NCBI GenBank assembly: GCA_902768325.1
Contig: CACXKY010000005.1
Coordinates: 1-57,942 of the forward strand
Origin: Fibrobacter succinogenes
GTDB taxonomy: Bacteria; Fibrobacterota; Fibrobacteria; Fibrobacterales; Fibrobacteraceae
Direction of reading: 5' to 3'
DNA length: 57,942 bases
Shown in pieces: positions 44,887 to 55,417 of this stretch. Below the pieces are notes generated by a model. The model made no database searches and was not told the DNA's origin. It saw only the letters and a program-made list of their open reading frames with translations. The position numbers and the translations under genes were made by a program. The first letter of the stretch is position 1, and each line of letters opens with the position of its first letter.

Positions 44887-47757
44887 ATGAAACGAGTAGT
44901 AATGGGCTTGGCAATGGCGCTTGCAGTGGGCGCGTTTGCTAGCCATCCACAGACCATAAATAAGTACGGCATGGTCGGTGTAAACAAGACCCAGTCGGCT
45001 CAGTCGCTGGGGCATTCTAAACTCGTGTTTACCTTGCTCGGCGATGCTACCTTCGGAAACGACATGTTCCCGATTGCCCCCAGCCCGTTTAACGGTGCGG
45101 GAGGCTATTCCGTAAGTGAAGTCTTGTACCCTGCCATGCCCGAATACATAGATGCGAACGGCAATACCGTCCCGGCCTCCCTGGGGCTCGGTAGGGAAGC
45201 GACGGTGAACGATTTCACCGGTTTGAGCTTCTATACGGGTTTCGGTATCGGCATTTGGAACTACTTCGACATTGCCGCGACACTTCCCATTTACTATGAC
45301 CAGTTTACCGGTCAGACAACTTGCGCCTACGACGCGAACGGCTTGTACCTCACTTCGGACGGCATGGCATGCGACGGTGGCGAAATCTCTGCTACCAAGG
45401 TCGGCTACATCGGTAACCTCCGTGCTGACTTGAAGGCCCGTTTCCCGTTGCCGGAAGACCAGCCCATGGACATCGCCGTGTTCGGCCGTCTCGCTGCCGG
45501 TACCGCGAACGACAAGAAGCAGGGTATCTGGGTCCGTGAACCGGAATACGTCAATACGAAGAACGGTGTTGCGTTCCCGTTCGGTACCAAGAACATGTCC
45601 CTCACCGCGGGTCTTGCCGTGTCTGCCGACTTCGACAAGATTGACGCCCTCCCGGTCGTCGTGATGTTGAACGGCGGTTACCGCTACACGACCAATGCCG
45701 ATTACCTCTCGCTCCCGTTCATGAGCGCGGCCATCGACATGTATTTCATGGACTTCCTTTCCTTGTTCGTGGAATACTACTGGGATATCCAGCTGGATAA
45801 CTTTGAATTCTTCTGCCCGTTCCCGCAGATGCCGGAGGCTTGCTACAGCGAAAGCTTCGACATGAAGCAGCTCACCGGTGCCTTGGTGTTCCACCTGCCG
45901 ATCGGTCTTGATATCCATATCGGTGGTTCTTACTACATCGGCGACGATTCCAAGTATGTTACGTTCACCCGTGCCCTGGAAAATGGCGGACGTCCGACGG
46001 GCGCCTATGTCAACAAGACTCGTGTGAACCCGGAATACACCCTTTATGGCGGCCTTACCTGGAGCGGCTTCTTGCTGGCTCAGGACCGCGATGGCGACGG
46101 TGTGACGGATGATGAAGACGATTGCCCGGACGATTATGGGCACCGCCTCAACAAGGGTTGCCCGCTCGGCAATCCTGACGCCGACGAAGATGGCGTTTGC
46201 GATGCCTGGGTTTCCGAAAAGGGATTCGAGGATGAATTTAGCGAAGTTTGCGAAGGTGTCGATGAATGCCCGAACGAACCGGGTGAAGGTGACGATGGTT
46301 GCGCCCTCGACGAACCGGACCCGGATAAGGACGGCGTTTGCGATCCTTGGGTAAGCCAGAAGAAGATGGCCAAGAAGTTCAAGGATGTTTGTGAAGGTAT
46401 CGACAACTGCCCGGCTCAGGCGGGTACCGTGAACAACATGGGCTGCCCGGAAGACAATCCGGACCCGGATGATGACGGCATGTGCTCTCCGTGGGTGACC
46501 GACAAGGGCAAGCTCGATGACTTCGCCGATATTTGTAAGGGCTATGACATGTGTCCGGGTGAATCGGGACCGAAGGCCAATAAGGGCTGCCCGTGGGATG
46601 ATCCGGATAGTGACGGTGACGGCCTCTGCGACGAATGGGTGACCCAGAAGAAGATGGGCTACTACTTCGAAAAGGCTGCCGAAGATCCGAAGATCAAGAA
46701 TGAATGGTTCATCGACAAGACCTGTAAGGGTATCGACAAGTGCCCGACCGAATTCGGCCCGGCCGGTAACGAAGGCTGCCCGCTCGGCGATCCGGATACC
46801 GACAAGGATGGCATCTGCGATGCGTGGGTGACCGAGAAGAACCTGCTTGAACAGTATGACGGTATTTGTACCGGTATCGACAAGTGCCCGACCGAAGCCG
46901 GTGAAGCGTTCGCCCAGGGTTGCCCGATGGACAATCCGGATGCCGACGGCGACAGCCTCTGCGCTCCGTGGGTCTCCGAAAAGGGTATGCAGAAGGACTT
47001 CGCCTCCATGTGCCACGGCGTCGACAAGTGCCCGGCCGAATCTGGTCCGGAATGGAACAAGGGTTGCCCGGCCGAAAATCCGGACCCCGATGCCGACAGC
47101 CTCTGCTCTCCGTGGGTGACCAAGCAGAAGATGCTTAACAAGTTCACTGAAGTCTGCCATGGCTACGACCGTTGCGAAGACGAACCGGGTCCGGAATGGA
47201 ACAAGGGTTGTCCGATGGAAGACGATCCGGATGCCGATAAGGATGGCGTCTGCTCTGAATGGGTCTCTAACAAGAAGCTCCAGAAGCAGTTCGAAGGTAC
47301 TTGTACCGGTATTGACCGCTGCCCGGATGTGGCTGGCGACGATGGCCACGGCTGTCCGAAGAAGGCTGCTGAAAAGCTCGACGGTGTGACCTTCAAGTCT
47401 GGCAAGGCGACCCTCGAATCCAACGCGAAGAACATCTTGAAGGGCGTTGCCAAGAAGCTCGTCTCGGATGATTCTTACAAGGATCTGAAGATTGTCATCC
47501 AGGGCCATACCGACAACGTGGGTAAGGAAAAGAGCAACCAGAAGCTCTCCGAAAACCGCGCCAAGGAAGTGATGAATACCCTCGCCAAGTTCGGTGTGGA
47601 CAAGAAGCGCATCAAGGCTATCGGTATGGGCTCCAGCTGCCCGGTGGACGACAACTCCACTGCGGAAGGCCGCGAGATGAACCGCCGTATCGAAATGCAC
47701 TTCGTGACCCCGGATAACGACGGTACCAAGTGCGATAGCCCGTTCGGACAAGAATAG
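44887..47757 (+). CDS. OmpA-family outer-membrane protein with TSP3-type calcium repeats
   Basis: A 956-residue protein: signal peptide (MALAVGAFA), a beta-barrel-like region to about 395, then about nine thrombospondin type 3-like repeats (to about 830) with DPDADKDGVC, GIDKCP and NKGCP motifs and conserved Cys spacing. The C-terminal OmpA domain has VTFKSGKATL, IQGHTDNVGKEKSNQKLSENRAKEV and NRRIEMHF, which bind peptidoglycan. The Asp-rich repeats probably bind calcium and form a rigid periplasmic spacer. AAGGAG lies 6 nt before the ATG, and a TATATT-like -10 is at 44835-44840. Codon use is strongly biased, as for an abundant protein. Confidence 0.93.
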   Translation: MKRVVMGLAMALAVGAFASHPQTINKYGMVGVNKTQSAQSLGHSKLVFTLLGDATFGNDMFPIAPSPFNGAGGYSVSEVLYPAMPEYIDANGNTVPASLGLGREATVNDFTGLSFYTGFGIGIWNYFDIAATLPIYYDQFTGQTTCAYDANGLYLTSDGMACDGGEISATKVGYIGNLRADLKARFPLPEDQPMDIAVFGRLAAGTANDKKQGIWVREPEYVNTKNGVAFPFGTKNMSLTAGLAVSADFDKIDALPVVVMLNGGYRYTTNADYLSLPFMSAAIDMYFMDFLSLFVEYYWDIQLDNFEFFCPFPQMPEACYSESFDMKQLTGALVFHLPIGLDIHIGGSYYIGDDSKYVTFTRALENGGRPTGAYVNKTRVNPEYTLYGGLTWSGFLLAQDRDGDGVTDDEDDCPDDYGHRLNKGCPLGNPDADEDGVCDAWVSEKGFEDEFSEVCEGVDECPNEPGEGDDGCALDEPDPDKDGVCDPWVSQKKMAKKFKDVCEGIDNCPAQAGTVNNMGCPEDNPDPDDDGMCSPWVTDKGKLDDFADICKGYDMCPGESGPKANKGCPWDDPDSDGDGLCDEWVTQKKMGYYFEKAAEDPKIKNEWFIDKTCKGIDKCPTEFGPAGNEGCPLGDPDTDKDGICDAWVTEKNLLEQYDGICTGIDKCPTEAGEAFAQGCPMDNPDADGDSLCAPWVSEKGMQKDFASMCHGVDKCPAESGPEWNKGCPAENPDPDADSLCSPWVTKQKMLNKFTEVCHGYDRCEDEPGPEWNKGCPMEDDPDADKDGVCSEWVSNKKLQKQFEGTCTGIDRCPDVAGDDGHGCPKKAAEKLDGVTFKSGKATLESNAKNILKGVAKKLVSDDSYKDLKIVIQGHTDNVGKEKSNQKLSENRAKEVMNTLAKFGVDKKRIKAIGMGSSCPVDDNSTAEGREMNRRIEMHFVTPDNDGTKCDSPFGQE

Positions 47758-47778
47758 GCGCTAGCGGATTGAAACATT

Positions 47779-47815
47779 GAAAGACTCCCGGTCGGAAGGC
47801 CGGGGTCTTTTTTTG
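47779..47815 (+). terminator. Terminator of the OmpA-family gene
   Basis: AAGACTCCCGG pairs with CCGGGGTCTT (one bulged base) around TCGGAAGG and is followed by seven T. Confidence 0.85.
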
Positions 47816-47829
47816 TGGCGGTACTTTTT

Positions 47830-47837
47830 TAGATTTG
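47830..47837 (+). promoter_or_regulatory. TAnnTTTG box 4 nt before the 79-residue gene
   Basis: TAGATTTG, then GAAC, then the ATG at 47842. No Shine-Dalgarno can fit in this space, so a leaderless transcript is likely. Confidence 0.55.
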
Positions 47838-47841
47838 GAAC

Positions 47842-48081
47842 ATGACCAAGCTCGATGAAATTTTGAATGAACTCGGTGCATCGAACCACGACCTGGTGGA
47901 GATGCTCCCCGCAAACTTGAACCACAAGATGGTGCAGAAGGCGCGCCTCGGCAAGAAGCCCGTGCCCAAGCATACGCAGGACTTGATTCTGCAGGCGGTG
48001 AACATGTTGCTGAAGCAGAAGGCCGTGGAAGAGGACAAGGCCGCAAAGCAGTACAAGCGGGTGGAGATTTTCGGGGAGTGA
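47842..48081 (+). CDS. Small basic protein of unknown function
   Basis: A 79-residue, mostly helical, Lys-rich protein (MTKLDEILNELGASNHDLVE...) without a signal peptide. The repeated helix-turn pattern (VEMLPANLNHKMVQKARLG, PVPKHTQDLILQAVNMLL) could suit a DNA- or RNA-binding fold but matches no family I know. It is the first gene after the OmpA terminator and has a TAGATTTG box 4 nt before the ATG. Intergenic repeats start at its stop codon. Confidence 0.65.
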   Translation: MTKLDEILNELGASNHDLVEMLPANLNHKMVQKARLGKKPVPKHTQDLILQAVNMLLKQKAVEEDKAAKQYKRVEIFGE

Positions 48082-48262
48082 GGTATGGGGTCGGCGCGTT
48101 GCGCCTTTGTGGTGTGGGCTCGCGACCTTCGGTCGCTTTGGGGTATGAGGTCGGCGCCTTGCGCCTTTGGGGTGTGGGGTCGCGACCTTCGGTCGCTTTG
48201 AGGTGAAAGCCCATAGCGTACAGCCCATAGCCCATAGCCCATAGCCCATAGCCCACATCCTA
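48081..48262. repeat. Hairpin-type repeat array
   Basis: Two tandem copies of a unit of about 61 nt (GAGGTATGGGGTCGGCGC..., with hairpins GGCGC-gtt-GCGCC or GGCGC-ctt-GCGCC and GCGACC-ttc-GGTCGC), then six copies of the 7-mer AGCCCAT. This is the minus-strand version of the class inserted in frame in hemD and the sirB-sirC fusion. Confidence 0.8.
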
Positions 48263-48290
48263 CTCCCAACTATTTTATTAAATTACTGAT

Positions 48291-49103
48291 ATGCAGCAAT
48301 ACCTCGACTTACTTCAAGACATTCTTGACAACGGCGTGGACCGTTCCGACCGTACGGGGACGGGGACGCGTTCCGTGTTCGGCCGCCAGTGCCGTTACGA
48401 CCTTTCCAAGGGCTTCCCGTGCCTCACGACCAAGAAGCTCCACCTGCGTTCGATTATCCACGAACTGCTGTGGTTCTTGAAGGGCGACACGAACATCAAG
48501 TACCTGCACGACAACAAGGTGACCATCTGGGACGAATGGGCCGACGAAAACGGCGACCTCGGCCCGGTGTACGGCCACCAGTGGCGCAGCTGGCCGACTC
48601 CCGACGGAGGCCATATCGACCAGATCCAGAACTTGATCAACAGCCTCAAGAACAATCCGGATTCCCGCCGCCACCTGGTGTGCGCCTGGAACGTGGCCGA
48701 GGTCGACAAGATGGCTCTCCCGCCTTGCCACTGCCTGTTCCAGTTCTACGTGGGCGGGGTAGGGGCGTCCGGCAAGCGCAAGCTGAGCTGCCAGCTGTAC
48801 CAGCGCAGCGCCGATACGTTCCTCGGGGTGCCGTTCAATATCGCGTCTTATGCGCTGTTGACGTTGATGCTCGCGCAGGTCTGCGATTATGAACCGGGTG
48901 AGTTTATCCATACCTTGGGCGATACGCACCTGTATTCCAACCATTTTGACCAGGCCCGCGAACAGCTGACCCGCACGCCGCGCAAGCTGCCGACGATGAA
49001 GCTGAATCCCGAAATCAAGGACCTGTTCGACTTCAAGTTCGAGGACTTCGAGCTTGTCGATTACGACCCGTGGCCGACGATCAAGGCCCCGATTGCAGTT
49101 TAG
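48291..49103 (+). CDS. thyA: Thymidylate synthase
   Basis: A 270-residue enzyme of the ThyA class: catalytic Cys146 in [11 protein letters not shown], the [11 protein letters not shown] start, [40 protein letters not shown] and [12 protein letters not shown]. It methylates dUMP with methylene-tetrahydrofolate to give dTMP and dihydrofolate. folA follows after repeat-rich spacing, so the dihydrofolate is recycled by the next gene product. No clear Shine-Dalgarno precedes the ATG. Length is typical. Confidence 0.97.
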   Translation: MQQYLDLLQDILDNGVDRSDRTGTGTRSVFGRQCRYDLSKGFPCLTTKKLHLRSIIHELLWFLKGDTNIKYLHDNKVTIWDEWADENGDLGPVYGHQWRSWPTPDGGHIDQIQNLINSLKNNPDSRRHLVCAWNVAEVDKMALPPCHCLFQFYVGGVGASGKRKLSCQLYQRSADTFLGVPFNIASYALLTLMLAQVCDYEPGEFIHTLGDTHLYSNHFDQAREQLTRTPRKLPTMKLNPEIKDLFDFKFEDFELVDYDPWPTIKAPIAV

Positions 49104-49278
49104 GAGGCTTCGGGCTCGCTCGTTATACTCGCTCTGAGGTTTGAGGACGCAACCTTTGGTTGCTTTGAGCAAAAAAAGGCGGCTGTGCCGCAGATGAATT
49201 TGCTTGAAGGTTCAGGAATCTGTGCTCACACCTCAAAGGGGCTTTAGCCCCGACCTCACACCTCAAACCTTACTTCCT
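49104..49278. repeat. Repeat-filled spacer between thyA and folA
   Basis: CTCAAAG-type modules with hairpins GCAACC-ttt-GGTTGC and GGGGC-ttta-GCCCC occur with GACCTCACACCTCAAA flanks, ending a few nt before the folA ATG. No gene is seen. Confidence 0.75.
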
Positions 49279-49281
49279 ACT

Positions 49282-49770
49282 ATGTTACTCTCCGCTATTG
49301 TTGCGATTTCTAGAAACAACGTCATCGGCCGTGACGGACACTTGCCGTGGCACCTGTCCGCCGACCTCAAGCGTTTCAAGGCCATCACGACGGGACATTC
49401 CATAATTCTCGGCCGCAAGAACTACGACGACATCGGACGCCCGCTGCCGAACCGCACGAACTATGTTCTCACGCGGAATACGGCGTTCGAGGCGCCGGGC
49501 TGTACCGTATGCGGCAGCCTCGAACTGGCCTTGGACAAGGCCCGCGCCGCCGGCGAGACGGAATGCTTCATTATCGGCGGCGCCGCCGTATACCGCGAGG
49601 CGATGCCGCTTGTGAAAAAGCTGTACGTGACGCGCGTGCTTGCCGACGTGGCGGGCGACGTCTTTTTCCCAGACTGGGGCGAAGGCTGGCGCAAGGTGAG
49701 CGAAGAGCAGTTCGGTGCCGACGAGAAGAACGACTTTCCGACCACCTTCGAAGTCTGGGAACGAGACTAA
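49282..49770 (+). CDS. folA: Dihydrofolate reductase
   Basis: A 162-residue enzyme that reduces dihydrofolate to tetrahydrofolate. Family motifs: SAIVAISRNNVIGRDGHLPWHL, IILGRKNYDDIGRPLPNR, CFIIGGAAVYREAM and the C-terminal YVTRVLADVAGDVFFPD. The start is the ATG at 49282, giving MLLSAIVAIS; an earlier in-frame ATG at 49204 reads through repeat sequence. It follows thyA, a common functional pairing. Its stop codon lies in the AT-rich repeat at 49768-49817. Confidence 0.96.
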   Translation: MLLSAIVAISRNNVIGRDGHLPWHLSADLKRFKAITTGHSIILGRKNYDDIGRPLPNRTNYVLTRNTAFEAPGCTVCGSLELALDKARAAGETECFIIGGAAVYREAMPLVKKLYVTRVLADVAGDVFFPDWGEGWRKVSEEQFGADEKNDFPTTFEVWERD

Positions 49771-49817
49771 TTGATGATTGATGATGGATAATTGATAATT
49801 GATGATTGAAGATTGAT
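49768..49817. repeat. TTGATGATGGATAATTGATAA-type repeat at the folA stop
   Basis: Short ATTGATGATTGATGATGG and GATAATTGATAATTGATG units begin exactly at the folA stop codon, as at the ahbC 3' end. Confidence 0.7.
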
Positions 49818-49850
49818 GTTTCTTGATACAACTTGGAATACCTTTTGCCT

Positions 49851-49880
49851 TCCCCGATTCCGGTCGGGGAGTTCTTTTTT
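49851..49880 (+). terminator. Terminator before the MgtC/DUF4010 gene
   Basis: CCCCGA and TCGGGG pair around TTCCGG, followed by AGTTC and six T. It lies after folA and its repeat. Confidence 0.8.
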
Positions 49881-49895
49881 GTATAGATTAGAAAC

Positions 49896-51188
49896 ATGTT
49901 GGACTTTACCGTATTTTACCGCTTGGCGGCTGCGATTGGCATTGGCCTGATTATCGGCCTGCAACGCGAGCACACGTATTCGGACCAGTCGGATAGGCAT
50001 CCGGCCGGCGTCCGTTCGTTTACGCTCGTGGGCCTCGCGGGCGCCATGACGGCGATGCTTTCGGACCAGATGGGTGGAGTGGCTCCCTTCGTGACGGGCT
50101 TTGTCGTGATGGGATTGCTCCTGGTTGCTTCGCATATATCGTTTGCTATTGGCCACAGGACGCAGGATGGGCGCTCCGTGGTGAGTAGCGACGGCATTAC
50201 CACCAGCCTCGCCGTTCTGGTGGTGTACCTCCTCGGCGCCCTTTCTTGGTACGGGCGTCTGCTGGAGTCGTGCATCGTGGTGGTGGTAATGCTTTGGGTG
50301 CTTTCGGCAAAGGAACAGCTGCACACCTTCGCGCAAAAGCTCTCGAAAGAAGACATCCTCGCGACGGTCAAGTTTGCGGTCATCTCGGCCTTGATTCTGC
50401 CCTTCTTGCCGAACGGCGCTTATGGTCCACCCGGGCTCGAGGTGCTGAACCCGCATACCATCTGGCTTTTCGTGGTGTTCATCTCGGGCATCGGCTTTGT
50501 GGGCTACGTGCTCATCAAGATTGTGGGGCCGGGGAAGGGCATCTGGCTCACGGGGCTGCTGGGCGGGCTTGCGAGCAGTACCGCCTTGACGCTCAACCTC
50601 GCTGGCCGTAGTCGCGAAAACGAGGATTACGCCCCGGACTTTACGCTCGGGATTGTGCTCAGCTGGGCGGTGATGTACGTGCGCCTTTACCTTATCTGCA
50701 TCTTCTTGAGTGGTTCGCTTGCAAAACCGCTGCTGTTGCCGCTGTTGCTGCCCGTGGTGCCCGCGCTTGCCTACGCGCTGTACCTCAAGCTCAAGGAATC
50801 CCGTGACCACCGCCAGAAATCCGCCGATTTCTCGAACCCCTTCAAGCTCCTGCCCGCCATCAAGTTCGGCCTCGTCTTCACCGCGGTCATGTTCGTCGCG
50901 AACGCCGCGCGCGTGTACCTCGGTTCCGGGGCGCTTCTCGCATGCAGCTTCCTGGGCGGTGCCGCCGAGATGGACGCGGTCGCGTTCTCCGTCATCGACA
51001 TGAACCTCAAATCGGGGCTCGCCGTGCGTGAACTCGTGCTGGCGCTGTTGTTTGCAAGCCTCGCGAATACGCTCACCAAGGGAATCCTTGTCTGCGTGCT
51101 CGGGGCCAAGTCCATGAGGCGCCCGATTATCCCGGCGGTGGTGCTGATCTGCGCCGTGACGGCGGGGCTTATCGGCTATTTTATCTAG
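49896..51188 (+). CDS. MgtC/SapB plus DUF4010 membrane protein
   Basis: A 430-residue integral membrane protein with about twelve hydrophobic helices. The N-terminal part is MgtC/SapB-like (YRLAAAIGIGLIIGLQREH, AGVRSFTLVGLAGAMTAML). The C-terminal part fits DUF4010 (ILPFLPN, FISGIGFVGYVL, TGLLGGLASSTALTLNLAG, GAAEMDAVAFSV). Transport substrate is unknown; MgtC relatives are linked to magnesium stress. The short leader has no strong ribosome site. The gene lies alone between a terminator and the thiD-like gene. Confidence 0.88.
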   Translation: MLDFTVFYRLAAAIGIGLIIGLQREHTYSDQSDRHPAGVRSFTLVGLAGAMTAMLSDQMGGVAPFVTGFVVMGLLLVASHISFAIGHRTQDGRSVVSSDGITTSLAVLVVYLLGALSWYGRLLESCIVVVVMLWVLSAKEQLHTFAQKLSKEDILATVKFAVISALILPFLPNGAYGPPGLEVLNPHTIWLFVVFISGIGFVGYVLIKIVGPGKGIWLTGLLGGLASSTALTLNLAGRSRENEDYAPDFTLGIVLSWAVMYVRLYLICIFLSGSLAKPLLLPLLLPVVPALAYALYLKLKESRDHRQKSADFSNPFKLLPAIKFGLVFTAVMFVANAARVYLGSGALLACSFLGGAAEMDAVAFSVIDMNLKSGLAVRELVLALLFASLANTLTKGILVCVLGAKSMRRPIIPAVVLICAVTAGLIGYFI

Positions 51189-51322
51189 GGCCGGCACGGT
51201 CCAGCCACAGTCCTGCCGCAGTACAGCCGCGGCTCCGTAAAATTTCACAAAATATGTGCTTTTTGGCCCAATTTTATATATAATTATATAGATAATGTAT
51301 TGACTATCAAGGATTTGGGTTT

Positions 51323-52087
51323 ATGGCAGAAAAGTTGACATATGCGCTGACCATTGGTGGTTTTGACGGCAGCGCAGGTGCGGGAATCCTGGCCGATGTG
51401 AAGGCCATGGCCCATTTCGGTGTGTACGCGCAGTCCGTATGCACTGCCCTTACGGAACAGAACGAAGATGAATTTGTCGCTCCCGGCTGGATTATCTGGG
51501 AACGCATCGAGGCGCAGCTCGACACGCTTTTCAGGAAGCACACGTTCGAGTTCGTGAAGATTGGCCTTGTCGAAAAGCCGAAAATCTTAAAGCGCATCGT
51601 CGACTACGTGCGCGAAAAGTCCCCGAAGGCGTTCATCGTGTGGGACCCGATCGCAAGCGCGAGTGCGGGCTACCATTTTATGCGCGGCATCGAACAGGAT
51701 GACTTTTTGCCCATCATGTCCAGCATCGACCTCGTGACTCCGAATGCGGAGGAATTCGCCCTGCTCGGCCTCGGCCTTGCCGCGTCGCGCGACCAGATTG
51801 AACTCGGCAAGGATTTCGCCATCCTCTTGAAGGGCGGCCATTCCGTAGGTGGTGATTCCGTAGATACGCTCTGGGCCAAGGACGGCAACCAGTACAAGTT
51901 CAGCTCCCCGCGCATCCCCGGTGACGGCAAGCACGGCACGGGCTGCAATTTGAGCAGCGCCATTGTCGCAAACCTCGCGTTGGGCAAGTCCCTCACGGAA
52001 TCCTGCCAGATTGCGAAAAACTACATGGATGAATTCATCAAGAGCGGCGAAGGCCGTCTCGGTTTTATTTCTTCTTCGGCGCGATAA
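51323..52087 (+). CDS. ThiD-like hydroxymethylpyrimidine/pyridoxal kinase
   Basis: A 254-residue ribokinase-fold kinase. GFDGSAGAGILADVKAM and SVCTALTEQN match ThiD; VWDPIASASAG, LVTPNAEEFALLGL, ILLKGGHSVGG and GDGKHGTGCNLSSAI (anion hole and catalytic Asp region) follow in order. It probably phosphorylates the thiamine pyrimidine HMP or a related vitamin B6 alcohol; sequence alone does not decide. No TPP riboswitch is visible upstream. Its last 23 nt overlap the 3' end of convergent lepB. Confidence 0.85.
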   Translation: MAEKLTYALTIGGFDGSAGAGILADVKAMAHFGVYAQSVCTALTEQNEDEFVAPGWIIWERIEAQLDTLFRKHTFEFVKIGLVEKPKILKRIVDYVREKSPKAFIVWDPIASASAGYHFMRGIEQDDFLPIMSSIDLVTPNAEEFALLGLGLAASRDQIELGKDFAILLKGGHSVGGDSVDTLWAKDGNQYKFSSPRIPGDGKHGTGCNLSSAIVANLALGKSLTESCQIAKNYMDEFIKSGEGRLGFISSSAR

Positions 52088-52961
52088 TCTCGCGTATCTT
52101 TTTCACTGCGGTATTCTTGATCTTGTTGGGGAGCGGCATGTAGCGCCCCAGGATTCTCGACTTGGTGAAATATCCGGTCTCGCGTGAATCCACGCAGCGG
52201 TTCCCGCGTTCGCAGGCGAGGTAGTAGCAGTCTTCTTCGACGATGAACTTTTCCATGACCGTGGAATCTTCGTTGAAGATTTCGCGCTTGATCTTGATGG
52301 GCGCGTTGCCGGGCTCGCTCTGGCGGATTTGCAGTTCGATGAGGAAGCGGTCCTGCCAAGGGAGCAGGTCGATTTCTTGTAGGCTTACCTGGCGGTTGCC
52401 GAGCTTGGTGGAACCGATGCGCTCGACGTTGATTTCGCGGTCGCCCTGCCACAGCGTTGTCTTGATGAAGAACGGGATTCCCTGTTCGTGCAAGAGCGAG
52501 ATGGCATAGTCCTGTTCCACGTCGTTCATCTTGTCAAAATACAGCGTGTCGCCCTGGCGCGGGACGTAGATGCTGCGGCTTTCGATAAAGGCGTTTTCGC
52601 CTTTCCAGCGGAACTTGAGCTTGCCCGATACGACCTTGCCGCTTTCCGAAATGGAGAGCGTGTCGCCCGGCATGGCGATGACCTTGCGCACGAGCGTTTC
52701 CTGGTTGCGCAGTTCCGCCCAGACGGTCTCCTTTTTCTGGACCTGGTCGATATACTGCGGCAGCTTGCACATCCAGAGCCAGCTGTTTTCTTTGTGCCGT
52801 GGCGCCATCGATGCGTTCACCATCTTGATGGGTTCGACCACGTAGTAGCGCAGCGCGACGGCCGCGACAAAGACGAGCGTCAAGAACACCACGAGGAAGA
52901 ACACGTGTGACTGCGAGTTCTTCCGGTGCAAGATGGTGACGGTGTGCTTGAGGCTTGCCAT
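52065..52961 (-). CDS. lepB: Signal peptidase I
   Basis: A 298-residue protein with one N-terminal membrane helix (FFLVVFLTLVFVAAVAL). The S26 motifs are the serine in MVNASMAP, the lysine box TLVRKVIAMPGDTL and the CVDSRETGY segment near the end. It would cleave Sec signal peptides at the outer face of the inner membrane, and this window holds many such substrates. A 15-nt gap follows lepA on the same strand, the lepA-lepB order also known in Escherichia coli. The start codon is chosen because the membrane helix begins shortly after it. Confidence 0.9.
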   Translation of the reverse strand: MASLKHTVTILHRKNSQSHVFFLVVFLTLVFVAAVALRYYVVEPIKMVNASMAPRHKENSWLWMCKLPQYIDQVQKKETVWAELRNQETLVRKVIAMPGDTLSISESGKVVSGKLKFRWKGENAFIESRSIYVPRQGDTLYFDKMNDVEQDYAISLLHEQGIPFFIKTTLWQGDREINVERIGSTKLGNRQVSLQEIDLLPWQDRFLIELQIRQSEPGNAPIKIKREIFNEDSTVMEKFIVEEDCYYLACERGNRCVDSRETGYFTKSRILGRYMPLPNKIKNTAVKKIREIIAPKKK

Positions 52962-52976
52962 CGGGTTCCTTTGGGA

Positions 52977-54797
<1,821 letters not shown>

Positions 54798-54872
54798 AAG
54801 GAGCGTAAAGATGTTATTGAATTTTTGAGGGTAAATATAGAAAATGCGCAGATGTTCCTTGACAAAAATAGC

Positions 54873-54880
54873 TATATTTG
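54873..54880 (+). promoter_or_regulatory. TAnnTTTG box 6 nt before the cyclophilin start
   Basis: TATATTTG, then GACAGT, then the ATG at 54887. A TTGACA at 54859-54864 is only 8 nt upstream, too close to be a -35. Confidence 0.5.
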
Positions 54881-54886
54881 GACAGT

Positions 54887-55414
54887 ATGAATAGGTTTTT
54901 TGCTTTTGCAATTGTACTCCTTTCGGGCCTGTGTTCGCTTGTGTTTGCCGAAGGGAAGGTCTTTAACAAGGATTATTCCGGCATCAAATCGATCGAGGCT
55001 ACTATCGAGACGCACGAAGGCAAGATCGTGCTCGAACTGAATTTCAAGGAAGCCCCCAATACGGTTGCAAACTTCGTGGACCTTGCTAGCAAGGGCTTCT
55101 ACGACGGCCTTACGTTCCACCGCGTGATTCCCGGATTCATGATCCAGGGCGGCGACCCCGAAGGCAAGGGCACCGGCGGACCGGGCTATACGATTGACAA
55201 CGAGCCCAATGCGCTCAAGCACGAAACCGGCGTGATTTCCATGGCCAACCGTGGCCCGGACACGAACGGCTCGCAGTTCTTTATTACGCAGTTGCCCCAG
55301 CCGCACCTCGACGGCAAGCACACTGTTTTCGGCAAGGTGATTAGCGGACAGGACGTCGTGTGCCGCATCGAGCCGAACGACCCCATTATAAACATCAAAA
55401 TCGTGGAAAAGTAA
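54887..55414 (+). CDS. Exported cyclophilin-type peptidyl-prolyl isomerase
   Basis: A 175-residue protein with a signal peptide ([17 protein letters not shown]) and a complete cyclophilin domain: [47 protein letters not shown] and [11 protein letters not shown]. It catalyses proline isomerisation in the periplasm. I use the ATG at 54887 rather than a TTG at 54878. It is divergent from lepA with 89 nt between the starts, and 3 nt separate it from the next gene. Confidence 0.93.
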   Translation: MNRFFAFAIVLLSGLCSLVFAEGKVFNKDYSGIKSIEATIETHEGKIVLELNFKEAPNTVANFVDLASKGFYDGLTFHRVIPGFMIQGGDPEGKGTGGPGYTIDNEPNALKHETGVISMANRGPDTNGSQFFITQLPQPHLDGKHTVFGKVISGQDVVCRIEPNDPIINIKIVEK

Positions 55415-55417
55415 GCT

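Noticed and set aside
44806..47751. A 981-residue open frame antisense to the OmpA-family gene
   Set aside because: It mirrors the strongly biased codons of the real gene, has no family resemblance and no start signals. The sense strand has a signal peptide, TSP3 repeats and an OmpA domain.
48205..48262. Possible CRISPR array of AGCCCAT units
   Set aside because: It is a plain 7-mer tandem repeat without spacers.
51189..51322. TPP riboswitch before the thiD-like gene
   Set aside because: I do not see the conserved CTGAGA and ACCTGA-type elements; the region is an AT-rich promoter-like stretch after a GC-rich piece.
54859..54880. TTGACA as -35 of the cyclophilin promoter
   Set aside because: Only 8 nt separate it from TATATTTG, far from the 17 seen elsewhere.
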